A DNA stretch of 30,434 nucleotides from a virus. The stretch's first letter is position 1. Every line of letters starts with the position of its first letter. Below are positions 22,367-30,433 of the stretch, piece after piece. The translations under genes and the position numbers were made by a program. The stretch spans positions 1-30,434 of IMG/VR virus record IMGVR_UViG_3300042691_045130; one strand, 5' to 3'. The notes under the pieces were generated by a model. It ran no database searches. It saw only the letters and a program-made list of their open reading frames with translations, and was not told the origin of the DNA.

Positions 22367-24124
22367 GTGACTAAAGAACAATTAATTATAGAGGTTACGA
22401 AGTGTGTTAGGAGCACTCCTTATGCACTTCGAACTTATTTACAAACATACGACAACACTGTTCAGAAGTATGTTCCATTAGATTTATTCCCTGACCAAGT
22501 CTCACTGATAGAAGATTACGATAAGTATAATGAAAATATTGCCTTAAAGTATCGTCAGGCTGGAGTATCAACAGTGACTGCTGCTTGGGCATCAAAAAAA
22601 TTAGTATTTGCAAAAAAGAATAAGCCAGAAAAAATTCTCATTATCGCTAACAAACTCGATACATCTGTCGAGATGGCAAACAAAATCAGGGGATTCACTG
22701 AACAATGGCCATCATGGGTTGGTGTTGGATTTTCCGCTGAAAAAAATTCTCAACGACATTTCAAACTCACAAATGATTGTGAAGTAAAAGCGGTTGCAAC
22801 ATCAAGAGATGCCCTGAGAGGTTATACCCCTACTATACTTGTATTTGATGAAGCGGCGTTCATTGAAGCCGACAACGACTTTTGGTCCGCTTGTATGGCA
22901 TCACTCTCCACGGGTGGTAAGGTGATTGTAATATCAACTCCAAACGGTTATGACCCAATTTATTATGATATCTATGACCAAGCCTTGAGAGGAATGAATG
23001 AATTCAAAATCTCTGAGATGTTTTGGTATAGAGACCCAAGATATACTAAAGACCTGTATATGGTGAAAACGAATGACTTAGTTCATTTTCTGTTGAATAG
23101 GGAGGATTATCCTGCCGATACAGTTTTAGATTTATCTGTAGAAAACCCTTATGAAAGGGACCATACAACAACAACAGATTATATTGCTAAAGGATACAAA
23201 CCTTGTTCTGCTTGGTTTGAGGGTATGGTAAAGAAACTCAAATTCGATAGAAGAAAAGTTGCTCAGGAATTGGAATGTAACTTCTTGGGTTCAGGTGATA
23301 ACGTTTTCGAATCTGATTTGATGCAAGAAATCTCACATAACACTCTAAGGGAACCATCAGCAAAACTAATGGGGGGTGCGTTATGGATATTCAAGGAACC
23401 CGAAAATAATCACAAATATGTTATGGGTGTTGACGTATCACGTGGAGATTCTGAGGATTTTTCGTGTATACAAATAATCGATTTTGATGAAAGAGAACAG
23501 GTATTAGAATATGTTGGTAAAGTCCCACCTGATGTAATTGCAGAAATAGCATTCAAATGGGGTTCAATGTATAATGCATATTGTGTTATAGATATAACAG
23601 GAGGGATGGGGGTTTCAACTGCAAGAAAAATGCAAGAGATGTCTTATCCTGCAGGACTATATGTTGATAATGTAGATACAACCAACAAATGGAAATGGGA
23701 CCCCAAACTGAATGAAAAAATTCCAGGAATAAATTTCAATTCCAAGAGAGTTCAAATTATTTCATCATTTGAGGAAGCGGTTAGACACAAATTCAAAATA
23801 TATTCACATAGATTATACAACGAAATGAATACGTTCATTTATGTAAATGGTAGACCCGACCATCAAAAGGGACATCACGACGACTGTATTATGGGGATGT
23901 CAATGGCAATTTATGTTGCGGAAAAATCATTTCAATCATTACAGAAAGTCGTAAATCATACTAAGGCAATGTTGAATTCATGGACATCAGTTGTAAATGA
24001 AAACAAAAATACTTCAGAATTTTTCAATCCTTTCGTGCCACAAATGGGAAGGCAACACCCAAATAATCAGGGTCCTTCTAAACAGGATTATCAAAAATAT
24101 GGGTGGTTATTTGGTGCCAAATAA
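22367..24124 (+). CDS. Terminase large subunit (T4 gp17 type)
   Basis: This 585-aa DNA-packaging motor has an ATPase domain with a variant Walker A, RQAGVST (63-69), Walker B ILVFDEAAF (157-165) and coupling motif ISTPNG (189-194). An RNase H-like nuclease domain follows, with Asp356 (GVDVSRG), Asp409 (DITGG) and Asp505/506 (HHDDCIMGMSMA), equivalent to the T4 gp17 catalytic triad. It pumps DNA into the prohead through the portal and cuts concatemers. Start codon is GTG. The portal gene follows after 37 nt. Confidence 0.96.
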   Translation: MTKEQLIIEVTKCVRSTPYALRTYLQTYDNTVQKYVPLDLFPDQVSLIEDYDKYNENIALKYRQAGVSTVTAAWASKKLVFAKKNKPEKILIIANKLDTSVEMANKIRGFTEQWPSWVGVGFSAEKNSQRHFKLTNDCEVKAVATSRDALRGYTPTILVFDEAAFIEADNDFWSACMASLSTGGKVIVISTPNGYDPIYYDIYDQALRGMNEFKISEMFWYRDPRYTKDLYMVKTNDLVHFLLNREDYPADTVLDLSVENPYERDHTTTTDYIAKGYKPCSAWFEGMVKKLKFDRRKVAQELECNFLGSGDNVFESDLMQEISHNTLREPSAKLMGGALWIFKEPENNHKYVMGVDVSRGDSEDFSCIQIIDFDEREQVLEYVGKVPPDVIAEIAFKWGSMYNAYCVIDITGGMGVSTARKMQEMSYPAGLYVDNVDTTNKWKWDPKLNEKIPGINFNSKRVQIISSFEEAVRHKFKIYSHRLYNEMNTFIYVNGRPDHQKGHHDDCIMGMSMAIYVAEKSFQSLQKVVNHTKAMLNSWTSVVNENKNTSEFFNPFVPQMGRQHPNNQGPSKQDYQKYGWLFGAK

Positions 24125-24125
24125 C

Positions 24126-24133
24126 TATTTATA
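24126..24133 (+). promoter_or_regulatory. TATTTATA motif upstream of the portal gene
   Basis: A perfect octamer 28 nt before the ATG at 24162, immediately after the terminase stop codon. Confidence 0.45.
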
Positions 24134-24161
24134 TTATTGACGTAATAAGTTAAATTGTAAT

Positions 24162-26000
24162 ATGGCTGAACAAAAAATGACAGTTTGGCAACGACTGTCG
24201 AAAACTTTTGGACCTAATTCTTTACTGAATCAAGATTATCCTACATTCAAGTTTGATAAAAAAGAATTACTACGCACCAAAAGTAGAGAGGAATACGAGG
24301 TTGAAAAACTTCAAGCACAACAGACTTACTACTTGGCTAATCAGTGGGCTAAGGTAGAGAATAATTTATATTCTCAAGCAATCTACTACGAACCAACAAG
24401 ATTGTCTGCTCAGTATGACTATGAGTCAATGGAGTATACACCCGAAATTTCAGCCGCTTTGGATATATACGCAGAGGAGTCGACAACTACAAATGAGGAT
24501 GGTTTTATTCTTCAGATATATTCTGAGTCAAAAAGAATCAAAGGAGTTTTGGCGGATTTATTCAATAGTAATTTAGACATCAACACCAACTTGCCAATGT
24601 GGACAAGAAACACTTGTAAGTATGGTGATAACTTTGTTTATTTGAAACTGGACCCTGAAAAGGGTGTTGTAGGTTGTCAACAACTACCAACAATTGAAAT
24701 AGAAAGACATGAGGTTGGAGTTAGTGCAAAAATCTCAGTTGATATTACACAAGAATTAGATAAAGACAAAAAAGCCCTTCATTTTACATGGAAGAACAAG
24801 AATATGGAATTCCAATCTTGGGAAATGGCTCACTTTAGATTATTAGGTGATGACAGAAAACTTCCTTATGGAACATCTATGTTGGAGAAAGCGAGAAGAA
24901 CTTGGAAACAACTTCTTCTTTGTGAAGATGCGATGTTGATTTATAGAACCTCAAGAGCACCTGAAAGAAGAATTTTCAAGGTGTTCGTAGGGAATATGAA
25001 CGATGACGATGTTGAAGCATATGTTCAACGTGTGGCCAACAAATTCAAAAGAGAACAAATTGTTGATAGTAAGACAGGTAATGTAGACATGAGATTCAAT
25101 CAAATGGCGGTTGACCAAGACTACTTTGTTCCTGTTCGTGACCCTGCGGCACCTAGTCCAATCGATACATTACCAGGTGCAACGAACCTATCAGAGATTG
25201 CCGATATAGAGTATATTCAGAAAAAGTTACTCACTGCACTCCGTGTTCCAAAGGCGTTTTTAGGTTTCGAGGAAGTAGTTGGAGATGGTAAAAACTTAGC
25301 CTTACAAGATATTAGATTTGCTAGAACTATCAACAGAATTCAGAAGAGTATGTTGGCGGAACTTAATAAGATTGCAATTGTTCATCTGTTCTTATTAGGA
25401 TTCGAAGATGAATTGAATAATTTTACTTTAGGACTAACTAACCCATCAACTCAAGCTGACTTATTGAAAGTTGATGTTTGGAAAGAAAAAGTTCTTCTAT
25501 ATAAAGATTTGGTTGCAGATACTGGATTTGGTATTGCGGCAACTTCTGCAACATGGGCTAAGAAACACATATTTAATTGGTCTGATGAAGAAATCAGACT
25601 CGATTTACAACAACAAAGAATCGAAAGAGCAGTTGGTGAAGAATTGAAAGCAACACCTACTGTTATAAGTAAAACAGGGTTATTTGATAATATTGACAAA
25701 TTATATGGTAGCTCTTCAGGTAGCACACCTTCCGCAGGTGCTTCAACAACACCAGGCGGAGAAGAAGAACTTGCACCTCCACCACCACTTCCTCCAGGGG
25801 GAGGTGAAGAGTTAGGGGCTGCTCCTCCTCCACCACCACCTACTGAGGGGGGTGAGATTACTCCTGAATCGAAAGAGAAAGAACTTAATATTTTATTGGA
25901 AAATGACATGATTAAAGGGAAGAGTTCCCTCAATCTTGGTATTGCACAACAATCTTTGGGTGAAATTGAAAAAGAATTGGATAAGTTGTTGAACTCATAA
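24162..26000 (+). CDS. Portal protein (T4 gp20 type)
   Basis: This 612-aa protein forms the dodecameric portal vertex. It has T4 gp20 hallmarks: a YTPEISAALDIYAEE region, RAPERRIFKVFVGNM, the DFWLPR-equivalent DYFVPVRD, and the LPGATNLSEIADIEYIQKKL helix with LRVPKAFLG. Unusually, a Gly/Pro/Glu-rich segment (about 515-570, with PPPPLPPGGG and a run of six prolines) is inserted before the last helix. Adjacent to terminase, prohead protease and scaffold in T4 order. Confidence 0.95.
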   Translation: MAEQKMTVWQRLSKTFGPNSLLNQDYPTFKFDKKELLRTKSREEYEVEKLQAQQTYYLANQWAKVENNLYSQAIYYEPTRLSAQYDYESMEYTPEISAALDIYAEESTTTNEDGFILQIYSESKRIKGVLADLFNSNLDINTNLPMWTRNTCKYGDNFVYLKLDPEKGVVGCQQLPTIEIERHEVGVSAKISVDITQELDKDKKALHFTWKNKNMEFQSWEMAHFRLLGDDRKLPYGTSMLEKARRTWKQLLLCEDAMLIYRTSRAPERRIFKVFVGNMNDDDVEAYVQRVANKFKREQIVDSKTGNVDMRFNQMAVDQDYFVPVRDPAAPSPIDTLPGATNLSEIADIEYIQKKLLTALRVPKAFLGFEEVVGDGKNLALQDIRFARTINRIQKSMLAELNKIAIVHLFLLGFEDELNNFTLGLTNPSTQADLLKVDVWKEKVLLYKDLVADTGFGIAATSATWAKKHIFNWSDEEIRLDLQQQRIERAVGEELKATPTVISKTGLFDNIDKLYGSSSGSTPSAGASTTPGGEEELAPPPPLPPGGGEELGAAPPPPPPTEGGEITPESKEKELNILLENDMIKGKSSLNLGIAQQSLGEIEKELDKLLNS

Positions 26001-26023
26001 TATTTATTTGAAAATACACCAAG

Positions 26024-26722
26024 ATGACTTTCGGTAAAGTAAAATCAATCATTGAAAAAAACTTGCTTGAATCTTACAGAGATGAAGCACAATTTAAGAA
26101 AAACATTAGAGAATTCAAACACAATGTTTTGAATAATAAATCATTGTCAAAAGCCTACTCAATTTATGACCAATTGAGTTCACCTCAAGGGTTGTCAGAA
26201 TCTCAAGCTAAAGAATTTTTGGAAGAAGGAGTTTCTCTACTACAGAGAATATTACCGAATATCAAAATGCCTAAGTCATTACAAGAAAGTATTGAAAACA
26301 AATACAAAGATATTGATACCTTGGTTTATACTAAAAACATAAGTTTGAAAGAAAGAATTACGGCTAAAGAAAATATTGTTTCAGTTCTAAAAGAGGAGAT
26401 GAATACAATAAAAGAATCTATCAATATTCCTGTAAGTTCCATGGTCAAAATTGCGAATCAAACTTTAATGAATTTTATTGAAACTATGGACGAAAATTCC
26501 AAAAAGGAATTTTTTCAAATAATTTCTGAAGACAACAAAACTTTGGAGAATAAGTTTGAAGAACTTAAGACAAAAACTATAGTAAAATTAGAAAGCATTT
26601 TAGAACAAGAAAAAGAAAATGAAGTCAAAGAAAAAATCAATGAAACAATTGTTAAATTGAAAGATGAAAAATTTGACCAAATTAACTTTATGAAATTGAA
26701 AGACTTAGAGAATTCTATTTAA
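26024..26722 (+). CDS. Helical prohead-core candidate (gp67/68 position)
   Basis: This 232-aa, almost entirely helical, Lys/Glu-rich protein sits between portal and prohead protease, where T4 encodes core proteins gp67 and gp68. No sequence similarity to these can be asserted. A TATTTATT motif lies 15 nt before the ATG. Its TAA overlaps the stop codon of the convergent bS21 gene. Confidence 0.65.
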   Translation: MTFGKVKSIIEKNLLESYRDEAQFKKNIREFKHNVLNNKSLSKAYSIYDQLSSPQGLSESQAKEFLEEGVSLLQRILPNIKMPKSLQESIENKYKDIDTLVYTKNISLKERITAKENIVSVLKEEMNTIKESINIPVSSMVKIANQTLMNFIETMDENSKKEFFQIISEDNKTLENKFEELKTKTIVKLESILEQEKENEVKEKINETIVKLKDEKFDQINFMKLKDLENSI

Positions 26723-26904
26723 GATTTTCTCTTTTTTTCTATGTAGATTGCTTTAAGTATTTCTGACCTTTTTTTAATTGAGGGTTTGGTATATTCTTTT
26801 CTTTCAAACAAAATTTGATTCTGTTTGGTTTTAATTACTTTTGATTTAAGGGTTTTGAGTGCCTTTTCGATATTCTCGTTTTCTTTTATATTAATAATCA
26901 ACAT
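26719..26904 (-). CDS. rpsU: Ribosomal protein bS21
   Basis: This 61-aa protein matches bS21, especially of Bacteroidota: MLIINIKENENIEKALKTLK, a basic helix, YTKPSIKKRSEI and AIYIEKK at the end. bS21 joins the 30S platform close to the 3' end of 16S rRNA. In Flavobacterium, bS21 with bS18 and bS6 hides the anti-Shine-Dalgarno tail, and a tyrosine near position 54 takes part; this protein has Tyr54. It is on the minus strand inside the plus-strand head block, with overlapping stop codons with the gene before it. bS21 is the ribosomal protein most often found in phages. No Shine-Dalgarno precedes it. Confidence 0.9.
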   Translation of the reverse strand: MLIINIKENENIEKALKTLKSKVIKTKQNQILFERKEYTKPSIKKRSEILKAIYIEKKRKS

Positions 26905-26916
26905 ATATTACATATA

Positions 26917-26936
26917 TTTGGAATTATTCCAAAAAT
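26917..26936. promoter_or_regulatory. Inverted repeat upstream of bS21
   Basis: A perfect 7-bp inverted repeat TTTGGAA/TTCCAAA with a 3-nt centre, about 15 nt before the bS21 ATG on the minus strand. It would form a hairpin in the bS21 leader or be a protein-binding operator. It is a candidate for autoregulation by bS21, or a weak terminator. Confidence 0.4.
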
Positions 26937-26944
26937 TCATTTTT

Positions 26945-26973
26945 TTGACATTACTGATTATATATAGTATTTT
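26945..26973 (+). promoter_or_regulatory. Possible promoter of the gene at 27007
   Basis: TTGACA at 26945-26950 and a TATTTT 17 nt later on the plus strand. No perfect phage octamer is present in this gap. Weak call. Confidence 0.25.
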
Positions 26974-27006
26974 TTTACAAAATAAACTAATATAATATGA
27001 AACTTA

Positions 27007-27456
27007 ATGAAGAAAGGAAAAAGTGTCAAGTTGAAGCTATTTCAACCCATCAAAACAATGTATGGAACAGTAGACTCTAAAAACTTAAAATCTTTATACA
27101 TAAACATACAGTCTTGGGTAACTCCAAAAAATGAAAATGATAATTGGAATAGAGTTGTATGTAACCTCAGTCGAGAGATAAAACACTCAGTATTTAATTC
27201 AATAGATACTGAAATATTCAGAGAACAAAGTATTGTTGATTTAGACTTAAGAACAAGTGGAATATCATCAGGAAAAAAATCATTCTTCAATTTAGAAGTA
27301 AATCTTTTCACAAAGAACACATTAGATTTTAAGTCTAAAGAATTAAAAGATTCTATCAAATCAATTGTAAAATCAATTTATAAAAATAACATTTCAAATA
27401 ATAATCATTTCATTTTTATGATTACTAAGAAGGCTGAACAAACAAACTTGGATTAA
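27007..27456 (+). CDS. Hypothetical basic protein in the head block
   Basis: This 149-aa alpha/beta protein is of unknown function, basic at its ends, with no signal or membrane helix. The ATG at 27007 gives the long frame; a closer ATG at 26997 gives only 27 codons in another frame. It lies between bS21 and the prohead protease. Confidence 0.65.
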   Translation: MKKGKSVKLKLFQPIKTMYGTVDSKNLKSLYINIQSWVTPKNENDNWNRVVCNLSREIKHSVFNSIDTEIFREQSIVDLDLRTSGISSGKKSFFNLEVNLFTKNTLDFKSKELKDSIKSIVKSIYKNNISNNNHFIFMITKKAEQTNLD

Positions 27457-27461
27457 CAATA

Positions 27462-27469
27462 TATTTATC
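27462..27469 (+). promoter_or_regulatory. TATTTATC motif of the protease gene
   Basis: One mismatch to the octamer, with the same 12-nt spacing to the ATG (27482) as the copies at 17417 and 28458. Confidence 0.4.
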
Positions 27470-27481
27470 CTAAAAGACTTA

Positions 27482-28198
27482 ATGAAAAATTTACGTATAT
27501 TAGAAGCAAGTGAACTCGGTCATGGTATTCTCATCGAAATGGATGCGGGATATGTTTCACCAAAAGATGAAAATAATTTTAAGATACTACAAGAATCTGC
27601 AAAATTAGATTATAAGAACCCATTTGAGTTTTATGCTGTTTTACAAAAGTATGACACACCAAATAGGAACGGTAGATTTTATCCTGAAAGAATTCTGAAA
27701 AGAGAAGCTGACAATTATAAAAAAATAATTTCTAAGGGTTTGTCTACTTCTGAGTTGAACCATCCCGAATCCTCTCTAATTGATTTGGATAGAGTATCAC
27801 ATTTAATTACAGACATTTGGTGGGATAAAAATATTTTGATGGGTAAGTTAAAATTACTTACCACACCAGGTTTTCATGAGAGAGGTATAGTATCATCCAA
27901 AGGTGACGTAGCTGCAAATCTCATGAGACAAGGAGTTACTTTGGGTATATCATCTCGTGGAGTTGGTTCATTAAAAAAAGTAGGGGAAAGAAATGAAGTT
28001 CAAGACGATTTTGAATTAATTTGTTTTGATTTAGTTTCATCACCATCGACACCAGGTGCTTACTTGTTCACGAATCCTGAGGACAGAATTAAATATGAAG
28101 AAAATTTGGAGGAGGAAAAAAAGTCAAGAGAAGTTACTGATACCAAGGACAAGTCTATTGACTTAATGAAAAAACTTACTCATTATTTAGGAAAATAA
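27482..28198 (+). CDS. Prohead core protease (T4 gp21 type)
   Basis: This 238-aa serine protease matures the prohead. Conserved elements are NRNGRFYP (61-68), TSELNHPES with catalytic His94, and GISSRGVGS with catalytic Ser157 or 158, as in the His/Ser pair of the gp21 family. The later PSTPGAYLF also fits. It would cleave scaffold and capsid proteins at the end of assembly. The C-terminal 30 residues are charged and may be self-cleaved. Confidence 0.94.
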   Translation: MKNLRILEASELGHGILIEMDAGYVSPKDENNFKILQESAKLDYKNPFEFYAVLQKYDTPNRNGRFYPERILKREADNYKKIISKGLSTSELNHPESSLIDLDRVSHLITDIWWDKNILMGKLKLLTTPGFHERGIVSSKGDVAANLMRQGVTLGISSRGVGSLKKVGERNEVQDDFELICFDLVSSPSTPGAYLFTNPEDRIKYEENLEEEKKSREVTDTKDKSIDLMKKLTHYLGK

Positions 28199-28202
28199 AT
28201 TT

Positions 28203-28415
28203 ATGGACGAAAAGTATTTTGTAGCAAAAATTCAATATGAATTACCTGACGATAGCACAGGAAAAATCAAAAAAATTAGAGAGGAAAAATTAGTAAAAGG
28301 TTTTTCTGTAACCGATGTGGAAGCTAAAGTTACCAAAAGATATGAATCATTTTCATATGATTGGAGGATAACCTCAGTTTCCGAAAGTAAAATCGATGAA
28401 GTAATCGAAAAATAA
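28203..28415 (+). CDS. DUF4494-like small protein
   Basis: This 70-aa protein resembles DUF4494, a family of short Bacteroidota proteins: YFVAKIQYELPDDSTGKIKK, a KLVKGFSVTDVEAKVT helix, then strand WRITSVSES. No function known. It starts 4 nt after the protease stop, so it is cotranslated, and it ends before a strong terminator. Confidence 0.65.
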   Translation: MDEKYFVAKIQYELPDDSTGKIKKIREEKLVKGFSVTDVEAKVTKRYESFSYDWRITSVSESKIDEVIEK

Positions 28416-28418
28416 TTC

Positions 28419-28448
28419 AAAGTGGTCAAATTTGACCACTTTTTTTTT
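28419..28448 (+). terminator. Terminator in the head block
   Basis: AAGTGGTCAAA/TTTGACCACTT stem followed by nine T. The 3' arm plus T-run (TGACCACTTTTTTTTT) is identical to that of the switch-like leader at 3040-3055 on the minus strand. Confidence 0.9.
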
Positions 28449-28457
28449 GTAATAACA

Positions 28458-28465
28458 TATTTATA
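28458..28465 (+). promoter_or_regulatory. TATTTATA motif after the terminator
   Basis: A perfect octamer 12 nt before the ATG at 28478 and just 9 nt after the terminator T-run; a terminator-promoter unit. Confidence 0.5.
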
Positions 28466-28477
28466 AAGAAAATAAGT

Positions 28478-28801
28478 ATGCTATTCAATTTATCCTATAA
28501 AGACTCTCAGAATACTCTACACCTCGTGAATTTAAGTGGTAGTAGTATGTCCGCAGCAATTTTGTATTGTGACTCAAACAATTTTATACCTCAGGCAATT
28601 TCAAATTTCGATACGGAGGTTATTCTCAATGAACCATCGTCACAGGTTTGTTACAGTGTGATTTTATTGAACCAAAGTAATCTACAACAATCATATTTGA
28701 TTTATGACACATTATCTAATGTGAATAGTTGGATTGCTAATCAGACTGACAAAACATTGAATTCTTTATCAAAACAAAATAGGGCTTTTATACAAGCCTA
28801 A
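28478..28801 (+). CDS. Hypothetical 107-aa protein
   Basis: A neutral, Ser/Asn/Leu-rich small protein predicted to be beta-rich, then helical at its C terminus. No recognised family. It lies between protease and scaffold genes, flanked by promoter motifs on both sides. Confidence 0.65.
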   Translation: MLFNLSYKDSQNTLHLVNLSGSSMSAAILYCDSNNFIPQAISNFDTEVILNEPSSQVCYSVILLNQSNLQQSYLIYDTLSNVNSWIANQTDKTLNSLSKQNRAFIQA

Positions 28802-28824
28802 ATAAACTTTTTATCTTTTGACAC

Positions 28825-28832
28825 TATTTATA
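28825..28832 (+). promoter_or_regulatory. TATTTATA motif upstream of the scaffold gene
   Basis: A perfect octamer 23 nt before the ATG at 28856, in a TTTTGACAC-TATTTATA context. Confidence 0.45.
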
Positions 28833-28855
28833 AGGTAAAATAAATATATTTTTTC

Positions 28856-30433
28856 ATGCAAGAAAATAAAAATTTAGTACAAGAGGCTCTTCTTCAAATG
28901 AAGAATGTTGAAGAAGCTATTGCCCAAAATGCAAAAGGAATACTTGCTTCTACTATGAAGGAAGAAATCAATCAATTAGTAAAAGAATCTCTTTCAGAGC
29001 AAGACGATGAAGAAGAGGTTGATGCAGAGGTAGACATGGAAGTCGGAGACGTTGAGTCAGACGACGAGATGGATACTGATAATGATGATGAAATGGACAT
29101 GGATGTAGAATTAGACATGGACATGGATTCTGATGAAACTCCAATAGATTTAACTGACGCTTCTGACGAGGAAATTCTAAGAGTCTTCAAAGCTATGGGC
29201 GAAGAAGACGGAATTATTGTTAAAAAAGATGGTGAAGACATTCACCTTAAAGATAACGATGCTGACACAGAATATCTTGTAAAGCTTGGTGAGTCTGAAG
29301 AAGACCAAAACTTAGAAGAAATGGAAATGGACGAAATGGAAGACGTTGATACTCAAAAAGTTATTGACGCAATCTTCTCAAATGACGGCAACGACTTTGA
29401 AGTTGACCAAGATGAAGAAGAAGTTATGTATGAAATCGAATTCGATGAAGAAGAGGAAGAAATGGACGAACAACCCATGGACACTGAACTTGACATCGAG
29501 TCATCTTTAGAAGAAGATGAAGACATGATGGACGAATCTGAAGAAATGGATGAGGATGAAGACATGATGGACGAATCTGAAGAAATGGACGAAGAAGATG
29601 AAGACATGATGGACGAATCTGATGACATGGATGATTCTGAAGAAATCGAAGAAGATGATGATATGTTGGACGAAGCATACAACCACAAAAAAGCTCATAA
29701 GGGCTTGAAAAAGTCTGAGACTAAAGAGGGTAAAAAAATGTCAGTAAAACCTAAAGGGGTTGGAATTGGTAGCGGTCCTAAATTCAAATACAAGGACAAA
29801 GCAGCTGGTGGATTCAAAGAGGACAAAAAAGAAGGTCCTAAAACAATGGGCACTGGTAAAGCTAAATTCGACTACAAGAAAGGCGAAAATATGGAAGGAA
29901 AATCCAAAGTTATTAAAAAGGCAGAAACTAAAGAAGCTGCAAGAACTTACGGAATGGGTTCAAAAGAAGGTAGAGGTCTAAGAAAAATTACACCAAACAG
30001 AAACTTTGTTTATGGTAAAAATGGTGTGAAAGTAGAATCTACAGAAGCTGAAGTAACAATGTTGAGAGAGAAAAATGAAGAGTATAGAAAAGCGCTTAAT
30101 GTATTCAGAGAAAAACTGAACGAAGTTGCAATCTTCAATTCAAACTTAGCATATGCTACAAGATTGTTTACAGAACATTCAACAACTAAAAAAGAGAAAA
30201 TTAATATTCTAAGAAGATTTGACGACGTTGAATCATTGAAAGAATCGAAATCTCTTTATAAGTCAATCAAAGATGAGTTGGGTAAGACTGAATCAAAGTC
30301 TATCAACGAATCAGTTGAAAAGAAAATTAACAATACTGTTTCATCAGGTTCAGCGACAAATTTGATTGAATCTAAAACATACGAAAATCCTCAATTCTTA
30401 AGAATGAAAGACTTAATGTCTAAGTTGGGGTAA
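28856..30433 (+). CDS. Acidic scaffold / prohead core protein (gp22 position)
   Basis: This 525-aa protein is positioned as T4 gp22, between prohead protease and the expected major capsid gene. The N-terminal 45 residues are helical. About 50-280 is extremely Asp/Glu/Met-rich and includes tandem repeats of a 13-14-residue unit (DMMDESEEMDEDE). About 280-385 is Lys/Gly-rich and basic. About 395-525 is a coiled-coil-prone helical domain (LREKNEEYRKALNVFREKL). The charge blocks and coiled coil suit a temporary internal core that is digested by the gp21-like protease. The stop codon is the last full codon of the window. Confidence 0.75.
   Translation: MQENKNLVQEALLQMKNVEEAIAQNAKGILASTMKEEINQLVKESLSEQDDEEEVDAEVDMEVGDVESDDEMDTDNDDEMDMDVELDMDMDSDETPIDLTDASDEEILRVFKAMGEEDGIIVKKDGEDIHLKDNDADTEYLVKLGESEEDQNLEEMEMDEMEDVDTQKVIDAIFSNDGNDFEVDQDEEEVMYEIEFDEEEEEMDEQPMDTELDIESSLEEDEDMMDESEEMDEDEDMMDESEEMDEEDEDMMDESDDMDDSEEIEEDDDMLDEAYNHKKAHKGLKKSETKEGKKMSVKPKGVGIGSGPKFKYKDKAAGGFKEDKKEGPKTMGTGKAKFDYKKGENMEGKSKVIKKAETKEAARTYGMGSKEGRGLRKITPNRNFVYGKNGVKVESTEAEVTMLREKNEEYRKALNVFREKLNEVAIFNSNLAYATRLFTEHSTTKKEKINILRRFDDVESLKESKSLYKSIKDELGKTESKSINESVEKKINNTVSSGSATNLIESKTYENPQFLRMKDLMSKLG
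29522..29640 (+). repeat. Tandem repeat in the scaffold gene
   Basis: The core gacatgatggacgaatctga occurs at 29522, 29561 and 29603, giving repeat units of 39 and 42 nt (13 and 14 codons) in frame. Confidence 0.85.

Noticed and set aside
29353-29698. Serine-rich and cysteine/histidine-rich minus-strand frames
   Set aside because: They are antisense shadows of the Asp/Glu/Met repeat region of the scaffold gene.
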